Assembly (NCBI RefSeq): GCF_007827955.1
Contig: NZ_VITR01000011.1
Location: forward strand, 1 to 64,000
Direction: 5' to 3'
Source: Nitrospirillum pindoramense
Lineage (GTDB): Bacteria; Pseudomonadota; Alphaproteobacteria; Azospirillales; Azospirillaceae
Length of the DNA stretch: 64,000 bases
Position 1 is the stretch's first letter; every line of letters begins with the position of its first letter. The notes beneath the pieces are model-generated. The model saw nothing but the letters and a program-made list of their open reading frames with translations, was not told the origin of the DNA and did no database searches. This document shows, one piece after another, positions 8,306 through 18,400 of the stretch. The position numbers and the translations under genes were made by a program.

Positions 8306-9261
8306 AACACGGACGCGCCCTGGTGTTGACCGCCGGCATGATCGATGGTTTGGCGGAGGCTGTAGCCGCGGCATTGCCGCAGCCGATGGCGCGATACCTG
8401 GGGCTGTCGCCGCAACCGGTGCAACTGGCGCCGGGCGGAATGAGCGTGGTGGGGCGGGCGGGACATGGACCGCTCACCCTGTTGCTGGACAGCCAGGATG
8501 TCTACACGGTCGATCTGCCCATTCCGCGCGGGATCGGCATCGACCCCTGGAAACAGGCGGCTATGCTAGCGCACCGCTACATGCCCCTGAAGCCTGAGTT
8601 GCTGGCTTGGGATCTGGTCACGGTCCGCGAGGGCAATGACGTCATCGCCCGTATATCCATGGTTCGGCGGAGTGTGCTGGCGGCGGCCTTGCATGCGGGT
8701 GGGCGCATCACGTCCGTGACGACGGCCGGTCCCGGCCCGCAGCCGCAATTCCTGCGCCTGGACGTGATGCGGTTGCGTCGGCGTCTGGGTCGCATGCTGG
8801 CGCTTTTGACCGTGGCGGCTGTGGTTCTGCCGCTTCCGCCCCTGTTGGCCGCCTGGACGCTGGACCAGCAGACCGCGCATATGGAGCAGAAGCTCAAAAC
8901 CCTGGCGGACGAGGTCAAAGCCGTGCGCCAACTGCGGGAAAGGGCGGAGGTGCTGGGCGCGGTGCTGAGCCGTGACAGCGACGCCTTGGTTCAGCCATCC
9001 CGCCGCCAGCTGCTGGATGAGGTCGCACGGGCCTTGCCCGACGACGCCTGGTTGCAGGAGCTATCCCTGCACGGCGGGGAAATGGTCCTGCAGGTTCGCG
9101 CGGCCGATCCTCAGGCGGTTCTCGCCCGCTTCCAGGAAGTTCCCCTCTTTTCCAGGGCCCATTTCCTGGCGCCGCCCGGGCACAACGGGGCCGCTTTCGG
9201 TCTGGTCCTTCCCTTAAGCGGGGTAGCCTCCGCGGTGGGGACGAGGGGAGAGGTACGATGA
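8302..9261 (+). CDS. gspL: Type II secretion protein GspL (PilN-like form)
   Basis: About 319 residues from ATG 8302, which overlaps the gspJ stop. A cytoplasmic portion is followed by one membrane helix (MLALLTVAAVVLPLPPLLAAW, near residues 165-190), a predicted coiled coil (QTAHMEQKLKTLADEVKAVR), and a periplasmic ferredoxin-like domain resembling PilN/GspL. GspL links the ATPase GspE to the membrane platform. The sequence is diverged, and the assignment rests on architecture and its place before gspM. Confidence 0.78.
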   Translation: MKHGRALVLTAGMIDGLAEAVAAALPQPMARYLGLSPQPVQLAPGGMSVVGRAGHGPLTLLLDSQDVYTVDLPIPRGIGIDPWKQAAMLAHRYMPLKPELLAWDLVTVREGNDVIARISMVRRSVLAAALHAGGRITSVTTAGPGPQPQFLRLDVMRLRRRLGRMLALLTVAAVVLPLPPLLAAWTLDQQTAHMEQKLKTLADEVKAVRQLRERAEVLGAVLSRDSDALVQPSRRQLLDEVARALPDDAWLQELSLHGGEMVLQVRAADPQAVLARFQEVPLFSRAHFLAPPGHNGAAFGLVLPLSGVASAVGTRGEVR

Positions 9262-9809
9262 AAGTGACGCTTCAATTGCGGCCGGGCTTTACCCTGATTT
9301 TGATCCTGGCGGTGGGCGCCGCCACCCTTTACGCGCTGACTCCGCCATTGATGGAGCGCGTGACCGCCGCCATGGAGCGGCGCCAGGCTCGGTCCGTTCA
9401 GCTGGCCGTGGCCCGGGGAAGCGCGGCCCAGCGGGAGGAACTCATGCGGCGGACCGCACAGCTGGAACGCGTAGTAGATGAGGGGGCTATCTTCCAAAAG
9501 GGCGGTACCGTCGCCGGGACGCAAACGGCCATACGCATGGCGGTCCAGCCAACCGGCGCCACCCTGCGCAGTCTCGACACCGCAACGGAAGCCATAGGCT
9601 CACACCGTCAGCGGCTGACCAGCCGCCTCGTCATCGACGGGACGCCTGAGGCCGTCCAGAACGCGCTGACCCAGCTTGAAGCGGCCCGCCCGCGACTATT
9701 GCTACGGGATATGCGCCTTCGCCCCCCGGTCCCCGTGACGCCTGACGACTCTGTGGCCTTGAGCATGGAATTGGAAATCGACGCCTATGCCGACCTTACC
9801 CCACCTTGA
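9258..9809 (+). CDS. gspM: Type II secretion protein GspM (short type)
   Basis: 183 residues. A single N-terminal membrane helix (FTLILILAVGAATLYAL), then a coiled-coil stretch and a small alpha/beta domain as in the short GspM/PilO-like family. It overlaps gspL by 4 bp and the next gene by 23 bp. It is the expected GspL partner in the inner-membrane platform. Confidence 0.78.
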   Translation: MKVTLQLRPGFTLILILAVGAATLYALTPPLMERVTAAMERRQARSVQLAVARGSAAQREELMRRTAQLERVVDEGAIFQKGGTVAGTQTAIRMAVQPTGATLRSLDTATEAIGSHRQRLTSRLVIDGTPEAVQNALTQLEAARPRLLLRDMRLRPPVPVTPDDSVALSMELEIDAYADLTPP

Positions 9810-10293
9810 CCGCGCGGCCCTGGTGCTGGCGGGCGTTGGCGCGGCGACTGGTGTCGCCCTGGCGCTGGTGGGCGTCTTGTCCGCGGCCGGGCCGACGGCC
9901 GTGGCGGTGCCGGCGTTGCCACCAGCCAGCGCCGTGCCCGCGCCAGCTGTGGCTCACCCCATGGCGGACATGGGCGAAGCTGTCCGCCGCCCCCTTTTCG
10001 CTGAAGGCCGCCGGCCACCTCCGCCGAAGCCAGTGCAGCCGCCCCCGTCCACTCTGGCCCAGCCCCCCGATCTGCAGGTCGTCGGCATCATCGCCGGCAC
10101 CAGCAGCGGGGTGGCGACCGGCACGGATAAGCGTGCGCAAAAGCCCTTCCGTCTCAGGACCGGCGACACGCTGGGGGAATGGCAAGTCGAGGCCATCACC
10201 CGGACCAGTCTTCGCCTGCGCCATGCCGACCAGGTGCAGGACTATCCCCTTGTCACCCCGCCCCCTCTCGCGCCGTCACCGCACCCCAGGTAA
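9787..10293 (+). CDS. GspN/GspC-like type II secretion protein
   Basis: 168 residues. One N-terminal membrane helix, a Pro/Ala-rich linker (VPALPPASAVPAPAVA, then PPPPKPVQPPPS), and a small homology-region-like domain (PDLQVVGIIAGTSSGVA, FRLRTGDTLGEWQVEAI) like the HR domain of GspC/PulC. No PDZ domain follows. It probably couples the inner-membrane platform to the secretin next door. It may be called GspN in related clusters; the locus has no other gspC. Confidence 0.65.
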   Translation: MPTLPHLDRAALVLAGVGAATGVALALVGVLSAAGPTAVAVPALPPASAVPAPAVAHPMADMGEAVRRPLFAEGRRPPPPKPVQPPPSTLAQPPDLQVVGIIAGTSSGVATGTDKRAQKPFRLRTGDTLGEWQVEAITRTSLRLRHADQVQDYPLVTPPPLAPSPHPR

Positions 10294-10302
10294 AGCAACG
10301 TT

Positions 10303-12510
10303 ATGATTCGCAGATTCCTCTCGTTTTCGCTCTTGGCCGGCGCAGCGCTGGCCGGTTGCTCCAGCGCACCTGAGAAGGCGGGCACCGGCATACCCCTGCC
10401 GTCGGCTCCCGCCATGCCAAAAGCCGGCCCGGACACCACCTTGTTCACGGCGCAGGCATCGACAGCGCCCCGCCAGCCGGCCCAGACCTTCAGCGGCACC
10501 GGGGAGTTCGTCCGGCCAGGGGGCTCGGTGCGGGGCCTGGGCGGCGGCGAGGGCGAACCCATCGACGTGAACTTCGTCAACGCCGATGTTCGCGCCGTCC
10601 TGGACGCGGTCCTGGGTGGCATGCTGAACCTAAACTACACGATCGATCCCAAGGTCCAGGGGCAGGTCACTATCCGCACCACGCGACCTCTGCCCCGTGC
10701 CCAGGCCTTGGCCGCGATCGATACCGTCCTGCGGGCCCAAGGTTTCGCCATCATCGCCGGGGATGGTTTCTATCAAGTTGTTCCTGTTTCCGAGGCGGCC
10801 GCCCAGGCGCCCTTCCAGCGGCTGTCCGCTGCCGAGCAGGCGGCCGGCTTCAGCACGGCCATCGTGCCGGTACGCTTCATTTCCACGGCTGACATCGACA
10901 AGATCGTCCGGCCGCTGACCCGGCCCGGCCTGATCCAGATGGTGGACACCAACCGCAACATCTTTATCGTTAGCGGCACCGCCCGGGAAATCGAGTCATT
11001 CACCCAGCTGGTCGCCAGTTTCGACGTCGATTGGCTGGCCGGCCTATCGTTCTCGCTGTTCACGCTCCAGTCGGTGGAGCCGGCCAAGCTTGAGGCGGAA
11101 CTGCGCCAGGTGCTGCAGCTCAACACCGGGCCACTGCAGGGTATGGTGGAGTTCGTGCCGCTGCCGCGCCTGAACGCGCTGCTGGTCGCGGCCAAGCGGC
11201 CAGAGTTCCTGGCAACCATCGGATCGTGGGTGGAGAGGCTGGACCATACCTCCACGGACGGGGGCCGCATGGTGCATTACTATGAGGTGCAGAACGGATC
11301 CGCAGCGGAACTGGCGGCCTCTTTGAACCGCCTGATGGGTCGAGGCGGCGGTTCTTCATCCTCTTCGGACAGAAGTGGTGAAAGCGCTCGTTCATCAAGC
11401 CGGACGACCGCGGCAAGCGCGACGAACAATTCCTCGCTGACGGGCGGAGGTCTTGGCGGCACACCCGCCGGTGGTAGCGGCTTTGGCAGCAATTCCTCAG
11501 GCTTTGGCTCCAGCGGCGCGCTGAGCACCAGCCCGGTCAGTCCAGTGCCATCCCCGGCATCGGCGGGTTTCGGCGGTTCGGACGGCGGAGGGGAGGGGGA
11601 AGCGATCCCGGAGTTGAAAGGCGCCAAGGTCGTGGCCGATGAGCGGCGCAACGCCCTGCTGATCTATGGCACGGCCAGCCAGTACGCCATGCTGGAGCAG
11701 GCGTTGACGCGGCTGGATTCCCCCCGGGAACAGGTACTGATTGAGGCGACGATCGCCGAGGTCACCCTCAACAACGACCTCAATTTCGGCGTGCAATGGT
11801 TCCTGGACAGGGGAAGCAGCACCGCCGGCTACGGCACGGCCGCCAAGCTGGGTGCCAGCTACCCCAACTTCAACTACACCTTCCTGACGCCCAACACCCA
11901 GGTGGTGCTGAACGCGCTGTCCAGTGTGACGGATGTGCAGGTCCTGTCCGCGCCCCGGCTGCTGGTGCTGAACAATGAGACGGCCCGGCTGCAGGTGGGT
12001 GACGAGGTGCCGGTGGTGGTGCAGCAGGCGACCAGCACGCTGACCAGCGACAGCGCCGTGGTGAACTCCATCCAGTACCAGAGCACGGGCGTGATCCTGG
12101 AGGTGACGCCCCGCATCAACCACAGCGGGGCCGTGGTGCTGGACGTGAACCAGGAGGTGAGCAGCGTGGCGACCACGACCACCTCGGGCATCGACAGCCC
12201 CACCATCCAGCAGCGCAAGATCAGCAGCATCGTCAACATCCAGGACGGCGAGACGGTGGCCCTGGGCGGTCTGATCAGCGACACCTCCAGCAAGTCCGGC
12301 AGTGGCATCCCTTACCTCAGCGAGATTCCGGTGGTGGGCAAGCTGTTCGGCAGTGACAAGAACAGTCATGGCCGGACCGAGCTGTTGGTCTTCCTGCGGC
12401 CGGTGATCGTGCGCAACGTGATCCAGGCCCGGGAGGTGACGGACGCCCTGAAGGCCCGCATGAACCAGCTGGAAGCGCTCGCGGGGGCGAATGGCACCGC
12501 CCCGCGCTGA
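10303..12510 (+). CDS. gspD: Type II secretion outer-membrane secretin GspD
   Basis: A 735-residue secretin that forms the outer-membrane channel. The signal peptide ends in a lipobox (LAGC, Cys19), so the protein is probably a lipoprotein. N0/N1-N3 domains follow (DVNFVNADVRAVLDAVLGG, TIDPKVQGQVTIRT, RFISTADIDKIVRPL). Residues about 346-437 form a long Ser/Gly-rich linker inside N3. The C-terminal secretin domain is intact (LIEATIAEVTLNNDLNFG, VGDEVPVVVQQ, GLISDTSSKSGSGIPYLSE, TELLVFLRPVIV). No pilotin gene is adjacent. Confidence 0.95.
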   Translation: MIRRFLSFSLLAGAALAGCSSAPEKAGTGIPLPSAPAMPKAGPDTTLFTAQASTAPRQPAQTFSGTGEFVRPGGSVRGLGGGEGEPIDVNFVNADVRAVLDAVLGGMLNLNYTIDPKVQGQVTIRTTRPLPRAQALAAIDTVLRAQGFAIIAGDGFYQVVPVSEAAAQAPFQRLSAAEQAAGFSTAIVPVRFISTADIDKIVRPLTRPGLIQMVDTNRNIFIVSGTAREIESFTQLVASFDVDWLAGLSFSLFTLQSVEPAKLEAELRQVLQLNTGPLQGMVEFVPLPRLNALLVAAKRPEFLATIGSWVERLDHTSTDGGRMVHYYEVQNGSAAELAASLNRLMGRGGGSSSSSDRSGESARSSSRTTAASATNNSSLTGGGLGGTPAGGSGFGSNSSGFGSSGALSTSPVSPVPSPASAGFGGSDGGGEGEAIPELKGAKVVADERRNALLIYGTASQYAMLEQALTRLDSPREQVLIEATIAEVTLNNDLNFGVQWFLDRGSSTAGYGTAAKLGASYPNFNYTFLTPNTQVVLNALSSVTDVQVLSAPRLLVLNNETARLQVGDEVPVVVQQATSTLTSDSAVVNSIQYQSTGVILEVTPRINHSGAVVLDVNQEVSSVATTTTSGIDSPTIQQRKISSIVNIQDGETVALGGLISDTSSKSGSGIPYLSEIPVVGKLFGSDKNSHGRTELLVFLRPVIVRNVIQAREVTDALKARMNQLEALAGANGTAPR

Positions 12511-13318
12511 TCTTGAGGGGGACCGTTGGGCGGGGCAGCGCGGCTATGCCCTGTTGTTGACGCTGTTCCTGCTGGCCATTGCCACGGCGGTGGGGGCCGT
12601 TGTCGTCGGCAACGGGGTGGCCGCGCGCCGGCTCACGCGGTCGGCGTCGGTGGCGCTGGGTGGAGAAGAGCGGGCTGCCCTGGCCACCTGGCAGGTGCTG
12701 GATGGCGTCGCCGCTTCCGGTAGGGCGCCGTCCTCTTCCCAGGGCGGTTCGGTTGCCGTCGAGGGCAAAATGGTGGGCGTCACGGTGATGTCGGAGGTGG
12801 GGCGCATCGACCTGAACGGTCTCTCCCGCAAGGACCTGGCGGAGGCGATACACGGGCTGGGCTTCCCCGAGCGCCAAGCGGTGCAAGCGGCGGACGCCAT
12901 TGCCCAGTGGCGGGGCATGGATCCGCCCGGCGCCGACGGCAAGAACCTGAGGATGAACGGCCGTACGGCCCTTTGGTCACTCGATGATCTGGGGGCTGTG
13001 TCCGGTCTGGATGGCGTGGTTCGGGCTTGCCTCCAGGTTTGGGGAACCGTGCATGCGCGGGCGCCGTTTCGGGGGAAAGCCGCCTTAGAAGGGCAGGCGT
13101 TCGCCACGACGGGTTTTGGCGGAGGCGGCGGACTGATCGCCGGTACCATGCTGCGGGTTCTTGCCACCGACACCACCACCGGGGAGGTTTTTCGGACCAT
13201 CGCGCTATATCGCGGCACTCCCGCGCGACAGCCCGGAGCGCGGACCATTACGCCGGCGCCATGGTTGGTTTTGGAATGGATGCGCCCTGTGGCCGAGAGG
13301 GGGAGTTGTCCATACTGA
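12491..13318 (+). CDS. gspK: Type II secretion minor pseudopilin GspK
   Basis: 275 residues, starting inside the 3' end of gspD. Prepilin-like leader then RG^YALLLTLFLLAIATAVGAVVV, with Tyr at +1, followed by a GspK-type body (EVGRIDLNGLSRKDLAEAIHGLGF, AIAQWRGMDPPG, SLDDLGAVSGLD). GspK caps the pseudopilus. Its position at the end of the operon, away from gspIJ, is unusual compared with the classical C-to-O order. Confidence 0.85.
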   Translation: MAPPRADLEGDRWAGQRGYALLLTLFLLAIATAVGAVVVGNGVAARRLTRSASVALGGEERAALATWQVLDGVAASGRAPSSSQGGSVAVEGKMVGVTVMSEVGRIDLNGLSRKDLAEAIHGLGFPERQAVQAADAIAQWRGMDPPGADGKNLRMNGRTALWSLDDLGAVSGLDGVVRACLQVWGTVHARAPFRGKAALEGQAFATTGFGGGGGLIAGTMLRVLATDTTTGEVFRTIALYRGTPARQPGARTITPAPWLVLEWMRPVAERGSCPY

Positions 13319-13535
13319 CGCAGCTCCGACCACGACGCTACTAACTTGGAAATATTTTTTTGCTTGCCGAATATCAAGGGCGTTTCAGGTTCAAGCAAGG
13401 TGGTCAATATAGGCCGCTAATCGCATTTCGCTGAGACCATCTGGCGCTATAGAACTCATCTGCTCCTCGAATAAAGCGTGAACGCCTCTCATAATCTAGT
13501 CCTCACTTCATTGCCATATTTGTAACACAGCAAAG

Positions 13536-13907
13536 TTATGGGGCGCCCATGGTAGTAACCGCACAATGGACTCCATCACCCGTTGTGGAGGCCACGAAAG
13601 AAACCGTTGATCCCGTGGACCTGGCCAGAATTAAAAGCGAGTACACGGCGTTGGCGCTCTGGATACGTGATTCCGCATCAGAGGGAACTGTGCTTAGCGT
13701 GCTGGGATTCCAAACCAACCAAATACCAGCCGGGCATGATCCCACCGACATGTCGGTCTTGAACTGGACAAATGCGGGCATGTATGTGGCTTCTATTTGA
13801 ACAATTTTAGCGTTAATAAAAACCACATTATCGGCCAGTGCTCGACTGCTTGCGATAACGCCAGTCAGAAAAGTTAAAGTTGTAGAAAAGAGGAGTAGTT
13901 TTTTCAT
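13536..13907 (-). CDS. Small secreted protein 1 (family unknown)
   Basis: 123 residues from ATG 13907, preceded by GGTGG. Signal peptide MKKLLLFSTTLTFLTGV...ALA, then about 95 mature residues with two cysteines (GSC, VHC). The C-terminal plan is shared with the next two genes: a helix-like block (SANAVYSLLILARSTGSTVSFV) then a Gly/Cys-containing last strand. I do not recognise the family. The size, the disulfide pair and a long amphipathic helix before a C-terminal strand recall the OB-fold B subunits of AB5-type toxins, which is only an analogy. GC content is lower than in the gsp genes. Confidence 0.7.
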   Translation of the reverse strand: MKKLLLFSTTLTFLTGVIASSRALADNVVFINAKIVQIEATYMPAFVQFKTDMSVGSCPAGIWLVWNPSTLSTVPSDAESRIQSANAVYSLLILARSTGSTVSFVASTTGDGVHCAVTTMGAP

Positions 13908-13972
13908 TTTTCCACCAATGTTGAAGTGCCAGCGTGGGCAGAGGTTGGTTCGGAAGTATTTCACTGCTTCGA

Positions 13973-14326
13973 TTACTTGTTCCCAACATAGAAATCGACA
14001 ATTTGACAAAAGCCCTGATTGTCCTTGCTTCCAAACAAAACAACGACTTTTCCAGCATAATATGCTGACATAATTGCGGATAAGTATTGTTGATAATTGG
14101 AACTCGATTGTGCGAGATAGGCAGTATTTGGAGCGCCAACGCCATTGCATCCGGTAATGGTGCCGTCGATGGCCACAATCACCCCCCAGGCATTACCCGG
14201 ATTGGCATGATAAAGAGAAACAATGTGGCCAGAAGAAGAAAAATCCCAAGATAAGCTGGGCTGGGTGCTAAAAAGCCACATCAAGGTGGTGGTGATAATG
14301 CCGAATTTCCCATAAATTTTAGACAA
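13973..14326 (-). CDS. Small secreted protein 2 (related to neighbours)
   Basis: 117 residues from TTG 14326, chosen because AGGGGGA lies six bases upstream. Signal peptide ends near PSLS^WDFSS. The mature part holds a DGTITGC strand pair, a block YLSAIMSAYYAGKVVVLFG and a terminal QGFCQIVDFYVGNK. The block aligns with YSAILSAAMTHTPIFLYG in the upstream gene and YSLLILARSTGSTVSFV in the downstream one. Two cysteines could pair. Function unknown. Confidence 0.72.
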   Translation of the reverse strand: MSKIYGKFGIITTTLMWLFSTQPSLSWDFSSSGHIVSLYHANPGNAWGVIVAIDGTITGCNGVGAPNTAYLAQSSSNYQQYLSAIMSAYYAGKVVVLFGSKDNQGFCQIVDFYVGNK

Positions 14327-14441
14327 CTTGAATCCCCCTGGCGCTCCTGCGCAATTGAAGAAAGTATGGTGATTAATGATTTTATGTCCGAACTTACTGG
14401 ACCCGCATAAGTGTCTTCTAATTCAGATTTAGATACAGTAT

Positions 14442-14774
14442 CTAAAACTGCCCCACTTGAACGACGGCTCCGCCCGTCTTTGGTCCATATAAGAATATAG
14501 GTGTATGCGTCATGGCTGCCGACAGTATGGCGGAATACATTGCTTTTCCGGAATCTGTATTGAGTGGTATCCAATAGGCTTGGCAGCATCCCAGCCAAGT
14601 ACTGTCAAAATCAGAAATGTTTCTTAAGTAGACGTTTCCATCTGCAGTTATGGCGTATTTGATGAGGCTAGCATCCGGAATGCGAAGAATCTGCAGGCTC
14701 TGCGCCAAGGACGCCTTGGGCGCGGTCAGAAGCGCCAAAATGGCCGCCGCCGCGAAATAACGACAAGATTTCAT
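14442..14774 (-). CDS. Small secreted protein 3 (related to neighbours)
   Basis: 110 residues from ATG 14774. A clear Sec signal peptide (MKSCRYFAAAAILALLTAPKA, cleavage near LAQ), then a short mature domain with DGNVYLRNIS, a double cysteine LGCCQAYW and the shared GKAMYSAILSAAMTHTPIFL block. First of three tandem paralogues transcribed leftward. No enzymatic motif is visible. It is either an accessory factor of the adjacent RHS locus or an independent secreted binding protein. Confidence 0.72.
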   Translation of the reverse strand: MKSCRYFAAAAILALLTAPKASLAQSLQILRIPDASLIKYAITADGNVYLRNISDFDSTWLGCCQAYWIPLNTDSGKAMYSAILSAAMTHTPIFLYGPKTGGAVVQVGQF

Positions 14775-14825
14775 TTTTGCTAAACCCCAAAAGGAAAAGG
14801 CCGCTCCGCAATCTACTTTACGAAT

Positions 14826-15155
14826 TTACTGCGGCCAGGGATCTTTCGTGACAGGCAGGACGAAGCCCCCCAGCAGGGGCAGCACGATGACCGTGTTGGT
14901 CGCGTAGTTGGAGGTGGCGGAACCGCCCGTGGTGGTCGCACCGGTGCGGTTGCCGGCGGCGTCGTAGGTGTAGGTGGTAACGGCGCCACCGGGTGCGGTG
15001 ACCTTCCACAAGCGGCCCTGGTTGTCGTAGGTGTAGCTGGTGGTATCATCCGCGCGGGTAGTGTTGGCGAACAGTCCCGCGACGGCAAGGGCAATGGCGA
15101 ACGCCACGGCGGAACCTTGGCGGCGGGCCGCCGTCGAAGCAGGATGGGGTGCCAT
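14826..15155 (-). CDS. Small secreted YD-repeat protein
   Basis: 109 residues from ATG 15155. An N-terminal signal peptide (AVAFAIALAVAGLFANTTRA) is followed by only two YD/RHS repeats (TTSYTYDNQGRLWKVTAPGG and AVTTYTYDAAGNRTGATTT), then a hydrophobic stretch (NTVIVLPLLGGFVLPV). RHS repeats normally occur by the dozen, so this is either a remnant of a larger RHS gene or a miniature protein. It is divergent from the large RHS gene and codirectional with the small secreted proteins. Confidence 0.65.
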   Translation of the reverse strand: MAPHPASTAARRQGSAVAFAIALAVAGLFANTTRADDTTSYTYDNQGRLWKVTAPGGAVTTYTYDAAGNRTGATTTGGSATSNYATNTVIVLPLLGGFVLPVTKDPWPQ

Positions 15156-15422
15156 CAAGGTCTCTTCCGATTCTGACCAGCGCGTGAGCACCGTAGCACA
15201 CGGCATGGGAGTTGTTCCGCGCATTTTAACGATAGAAAGTTCTTTGTCCGTGCCGCGCCACTAGGCTAGCGTGCGGAATTGATTATTGCCTAATTGCCAT
15301 TGATGGGGAGCGTTTGCAATGGGGTGTGCGTCGTTCACCATCGTACGCAGCGCATTCTCACTCGCTCATTCCCCTTTCCCATAATCCGCCTTCGTCATTT
15401 TCGCCCGCCTTCGCGAGGACGC
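15156..15422. other. Divergent intergenic region, 267 bp
   Basis: It lies between the divergent YD-repeat mini-gene and the large RHS gene and should hold both promoters. The segment is less GC-rich than its flanks. No convincing -35/-10 pair or palindrome is identified. Confidence 0.35.
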
Positions 15423-18400
15423 ATGATTTCCGCCTGCCGCCGTGCCGCTGGTCGCCTGTTTGCCCTTCTTCCCATTCTGGCATTGGGGGCGCTGGCGCCG
15501 TCTGGAGCTTGGGCACAGGATGCCCTGACCCTTCCGCCGCCGGTTTACTCGGATGTCGATCCACAGAACGTAGATCTAGGCACAGGGACGTTCACCTTGT
15601 CGGTGCAGGAGGTGGTAATCGGCAAGCCGGGGGCGGGAGGGCTGAGCTATGGGCGCAGCTTCATCGGCACAGGCTGGCGTGATACACTAATAGGGGGCAT
15701 CGACGCCACCGGCAACGTCTATACGGTAAGTCTCGGTGGGGCATCCGAGTCGTTCACCTTGGCCAACGGCGTCTTTACCAACGCCGGCGGTGGCCCATCG
15801 ACTTTGACGGTCGATTCCTTCGGCCAGATTTTCACCTACACCATGGCGGATGGCACCGTCGCCAGTTTCCAGCATTCGGTATGTTGTAATGTCGGCCTTC
15901 AAAGCTACTCGGGTACAACCAGTACGATGGGTCGCGCCAATCAAGCACGCATTGTAACCATGACGTTCCCGTCTGGTGAGATCTGGACGTGGAACTACGT
16001 TTATTCCACGTTTGTGGACGCCGACGGCAGCAATAAACCGAAGCCATTCGGGCGTTTACAATCTGTTTCGAGTAATCTTGGCTATCAAATTCGTTATATC
16101 TATCTGGCTAACAATACTACTTTGATTGATGATTTACGGAATTGGGTTTCGGTTACCGGCGTCGTCGGCTTCAACATGGCGGAAGAGGTGTGCGACCCGA
16201 AAGCACAGCAATGCACGGCGGTTGAACAAAGAAAGCTGGCCGACCAGAAGACGCCTAAGTGGCCCGAGGTCACTTATGGGGGCGGCGGGACGTACCGCAC
16301 GGCCACCGATAACCTAGGTCGCGTCACGCGTTACACCTACACCTCCGGCAACATGACCGGAATCCGGTGGAGCAAGGATGCCACCGATGACTCTACCCGC
16401 TCGGATGACCTCGTCATCAGCTATGACACCTCCAACCGCGTCATCAGCGTCAACAATGGCGTCGGCACGTGGGCCTACGGCTACAGCAACAACGGATCCG
16501 TCCGCACGACGACGGTGACCGATCCCGAGGGCCGCCAGCGGATCGTGACATCCGACCTCACCACGGGTTTGATGAAGAGTGACACGCGGGTCGTCAGTTC
16601 GAGTCTGTCGCTGACGACCACCATCGGCTACGACACCCTGAACCGGGTCCAGAAGATCACCCGTCCCCAGGGCGATTACACGCAGTACAGCTATAACGTC
16701 CGCGGTGATGTGACGCAGACGCAGGTGGTGGGCACGGATGGCGCCACCAGCACCACATCGGCCACGTATGAAGACAATGGTTCGGTCACGTGCAACTATC
16801 CCGCCCGGTGCAACAAGCCGCTGACCACCACCGACGCGGCCGGCAAGGTGACGACCTACAGCTATGATTCCACCCACGGCGGGGTGACGCAGGTCACGGC
16901 CCCCACGGGGGCCAACAACCTGACGCCCACCACGTCTTACACCTATGGTCAATACAGCGCCGTTTACAACAACGGCAGCGGGCAGGTGACGGGGGCGGCG
17001 GTCTACCGCCTGTCAGGCACGTCCGCATGCGCAAGCGGGGCGTCCTGCACGGGCTCGGCTGATGGGGTGATCACCACGGTGAGCTACGGCACCTCCAACC
17101 CGCTGCCGGTTTCGGTGACGCGGCGGGCGGGGAACAACAGCGTGTCGGCCACCACGTCGTACACCTATGACACGATCGGCAACACGCTGTCGGTGACCCA
17201 GCCGGGCAGCGGCACGACCTATCTTACCTATGACGCCATCCGCCGAGTGGTGGGCACGGTGGGGGCGCCGGTGGCCGGCACAGGCGGCTACCGGGCGGTC
17301 AGCACCACCTATGACGACCGGAAGAACCTGGTCGTGACGGTCAAGCAGGGCACGGTGGGCAACGCGACGGAAAGCAATGTCGCCGGCGCGATCTCGGTGC
17401 GGCAGCAGGTTGATAGCCTGTACGATGCCGCCGGTCGCAAGACGCAGGATACGCTGACGGGGTCGGATGGCAACCAGGTGGTGACCAAGTACGACTATGA
17501 CAAGGCGAACTATCCAAAGTCGATCACGCGACCCATGGGGGGCCAGGTTGATGACCGGGTGAGTAGCGTGACGTATGACGGTGCCGGGCGCCCGCTTACG
17601 CAGTCGGCAAACGGCCAGTTGGTGGCGCAGACGAGTTACACAGCCGATGGCCTGACCCAGACCCTGATGGACGGCAACAACAACACGACCTCGTATGCCT
17701 ACGACACGCTGAACCGGCTGCAGACAGTGACCTACCCGTCGGCGAACGGTGGCGCGTCGCAGGCGGGCTACGGCTACGACGGGGCGACGGGGCGGGTGAA
17801 GACGCAGACGCTGCGCGACGGGCAACAGCTGACCTACAGCTACGACAACCTGGGCCTGATAACGGGGCGGACGGGCGCGGGCGTGACGCTGGGCAGCACG
17901 TACGACAACCTAGGCCGCCTGACGAGCGCCACATCGTCGACGGGGCCGACGGTTTCTCAGACGTATGACGCGCTGGGCCACCTGACCAGCCAGACCACGG
18001 GAACCCAGACGGTGGGCAGCCGGTACGACGCGGCGGGACGGCTGGTGAACCTGGTGTGGCCGGACAACTTCACGGCGACGTACTGTTATGACGGGACGGG
18101 CGCGCTGACCAGCATCTGGGCGGGGTGGGTGCCAGGCACCAGTTGCACCAACGCCGACGGGGTCAGCTCGGTGTCGGATAGCAACGCGTCACGGCTGGTG
18201 ACTTACACCTATGACGAGTCGGGCCGGCGGACTGCGACGAAGCGGGCGAACGGGGTGACGACCAGCTATGGCTTCGACGGCGCGTCGCGACTGACCTCGC
18301 AGAAGATGACGGGCAGCAATGCCGACCTGTCGGTGACGTTCAGCTACAACCAAGCGGGCCAGATCCTGGGACGGACGCTGTCGAACGCCCAATACACGGC

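Noticed and set aside
2450-13318. Type IV pilus operon instead of type II secretion
   Set aside because: GspG calcium-loop sequence, GspK-type pseudopilin, GspL/M pair and no pilT, pilM or major pilin genes favour type II secretion.
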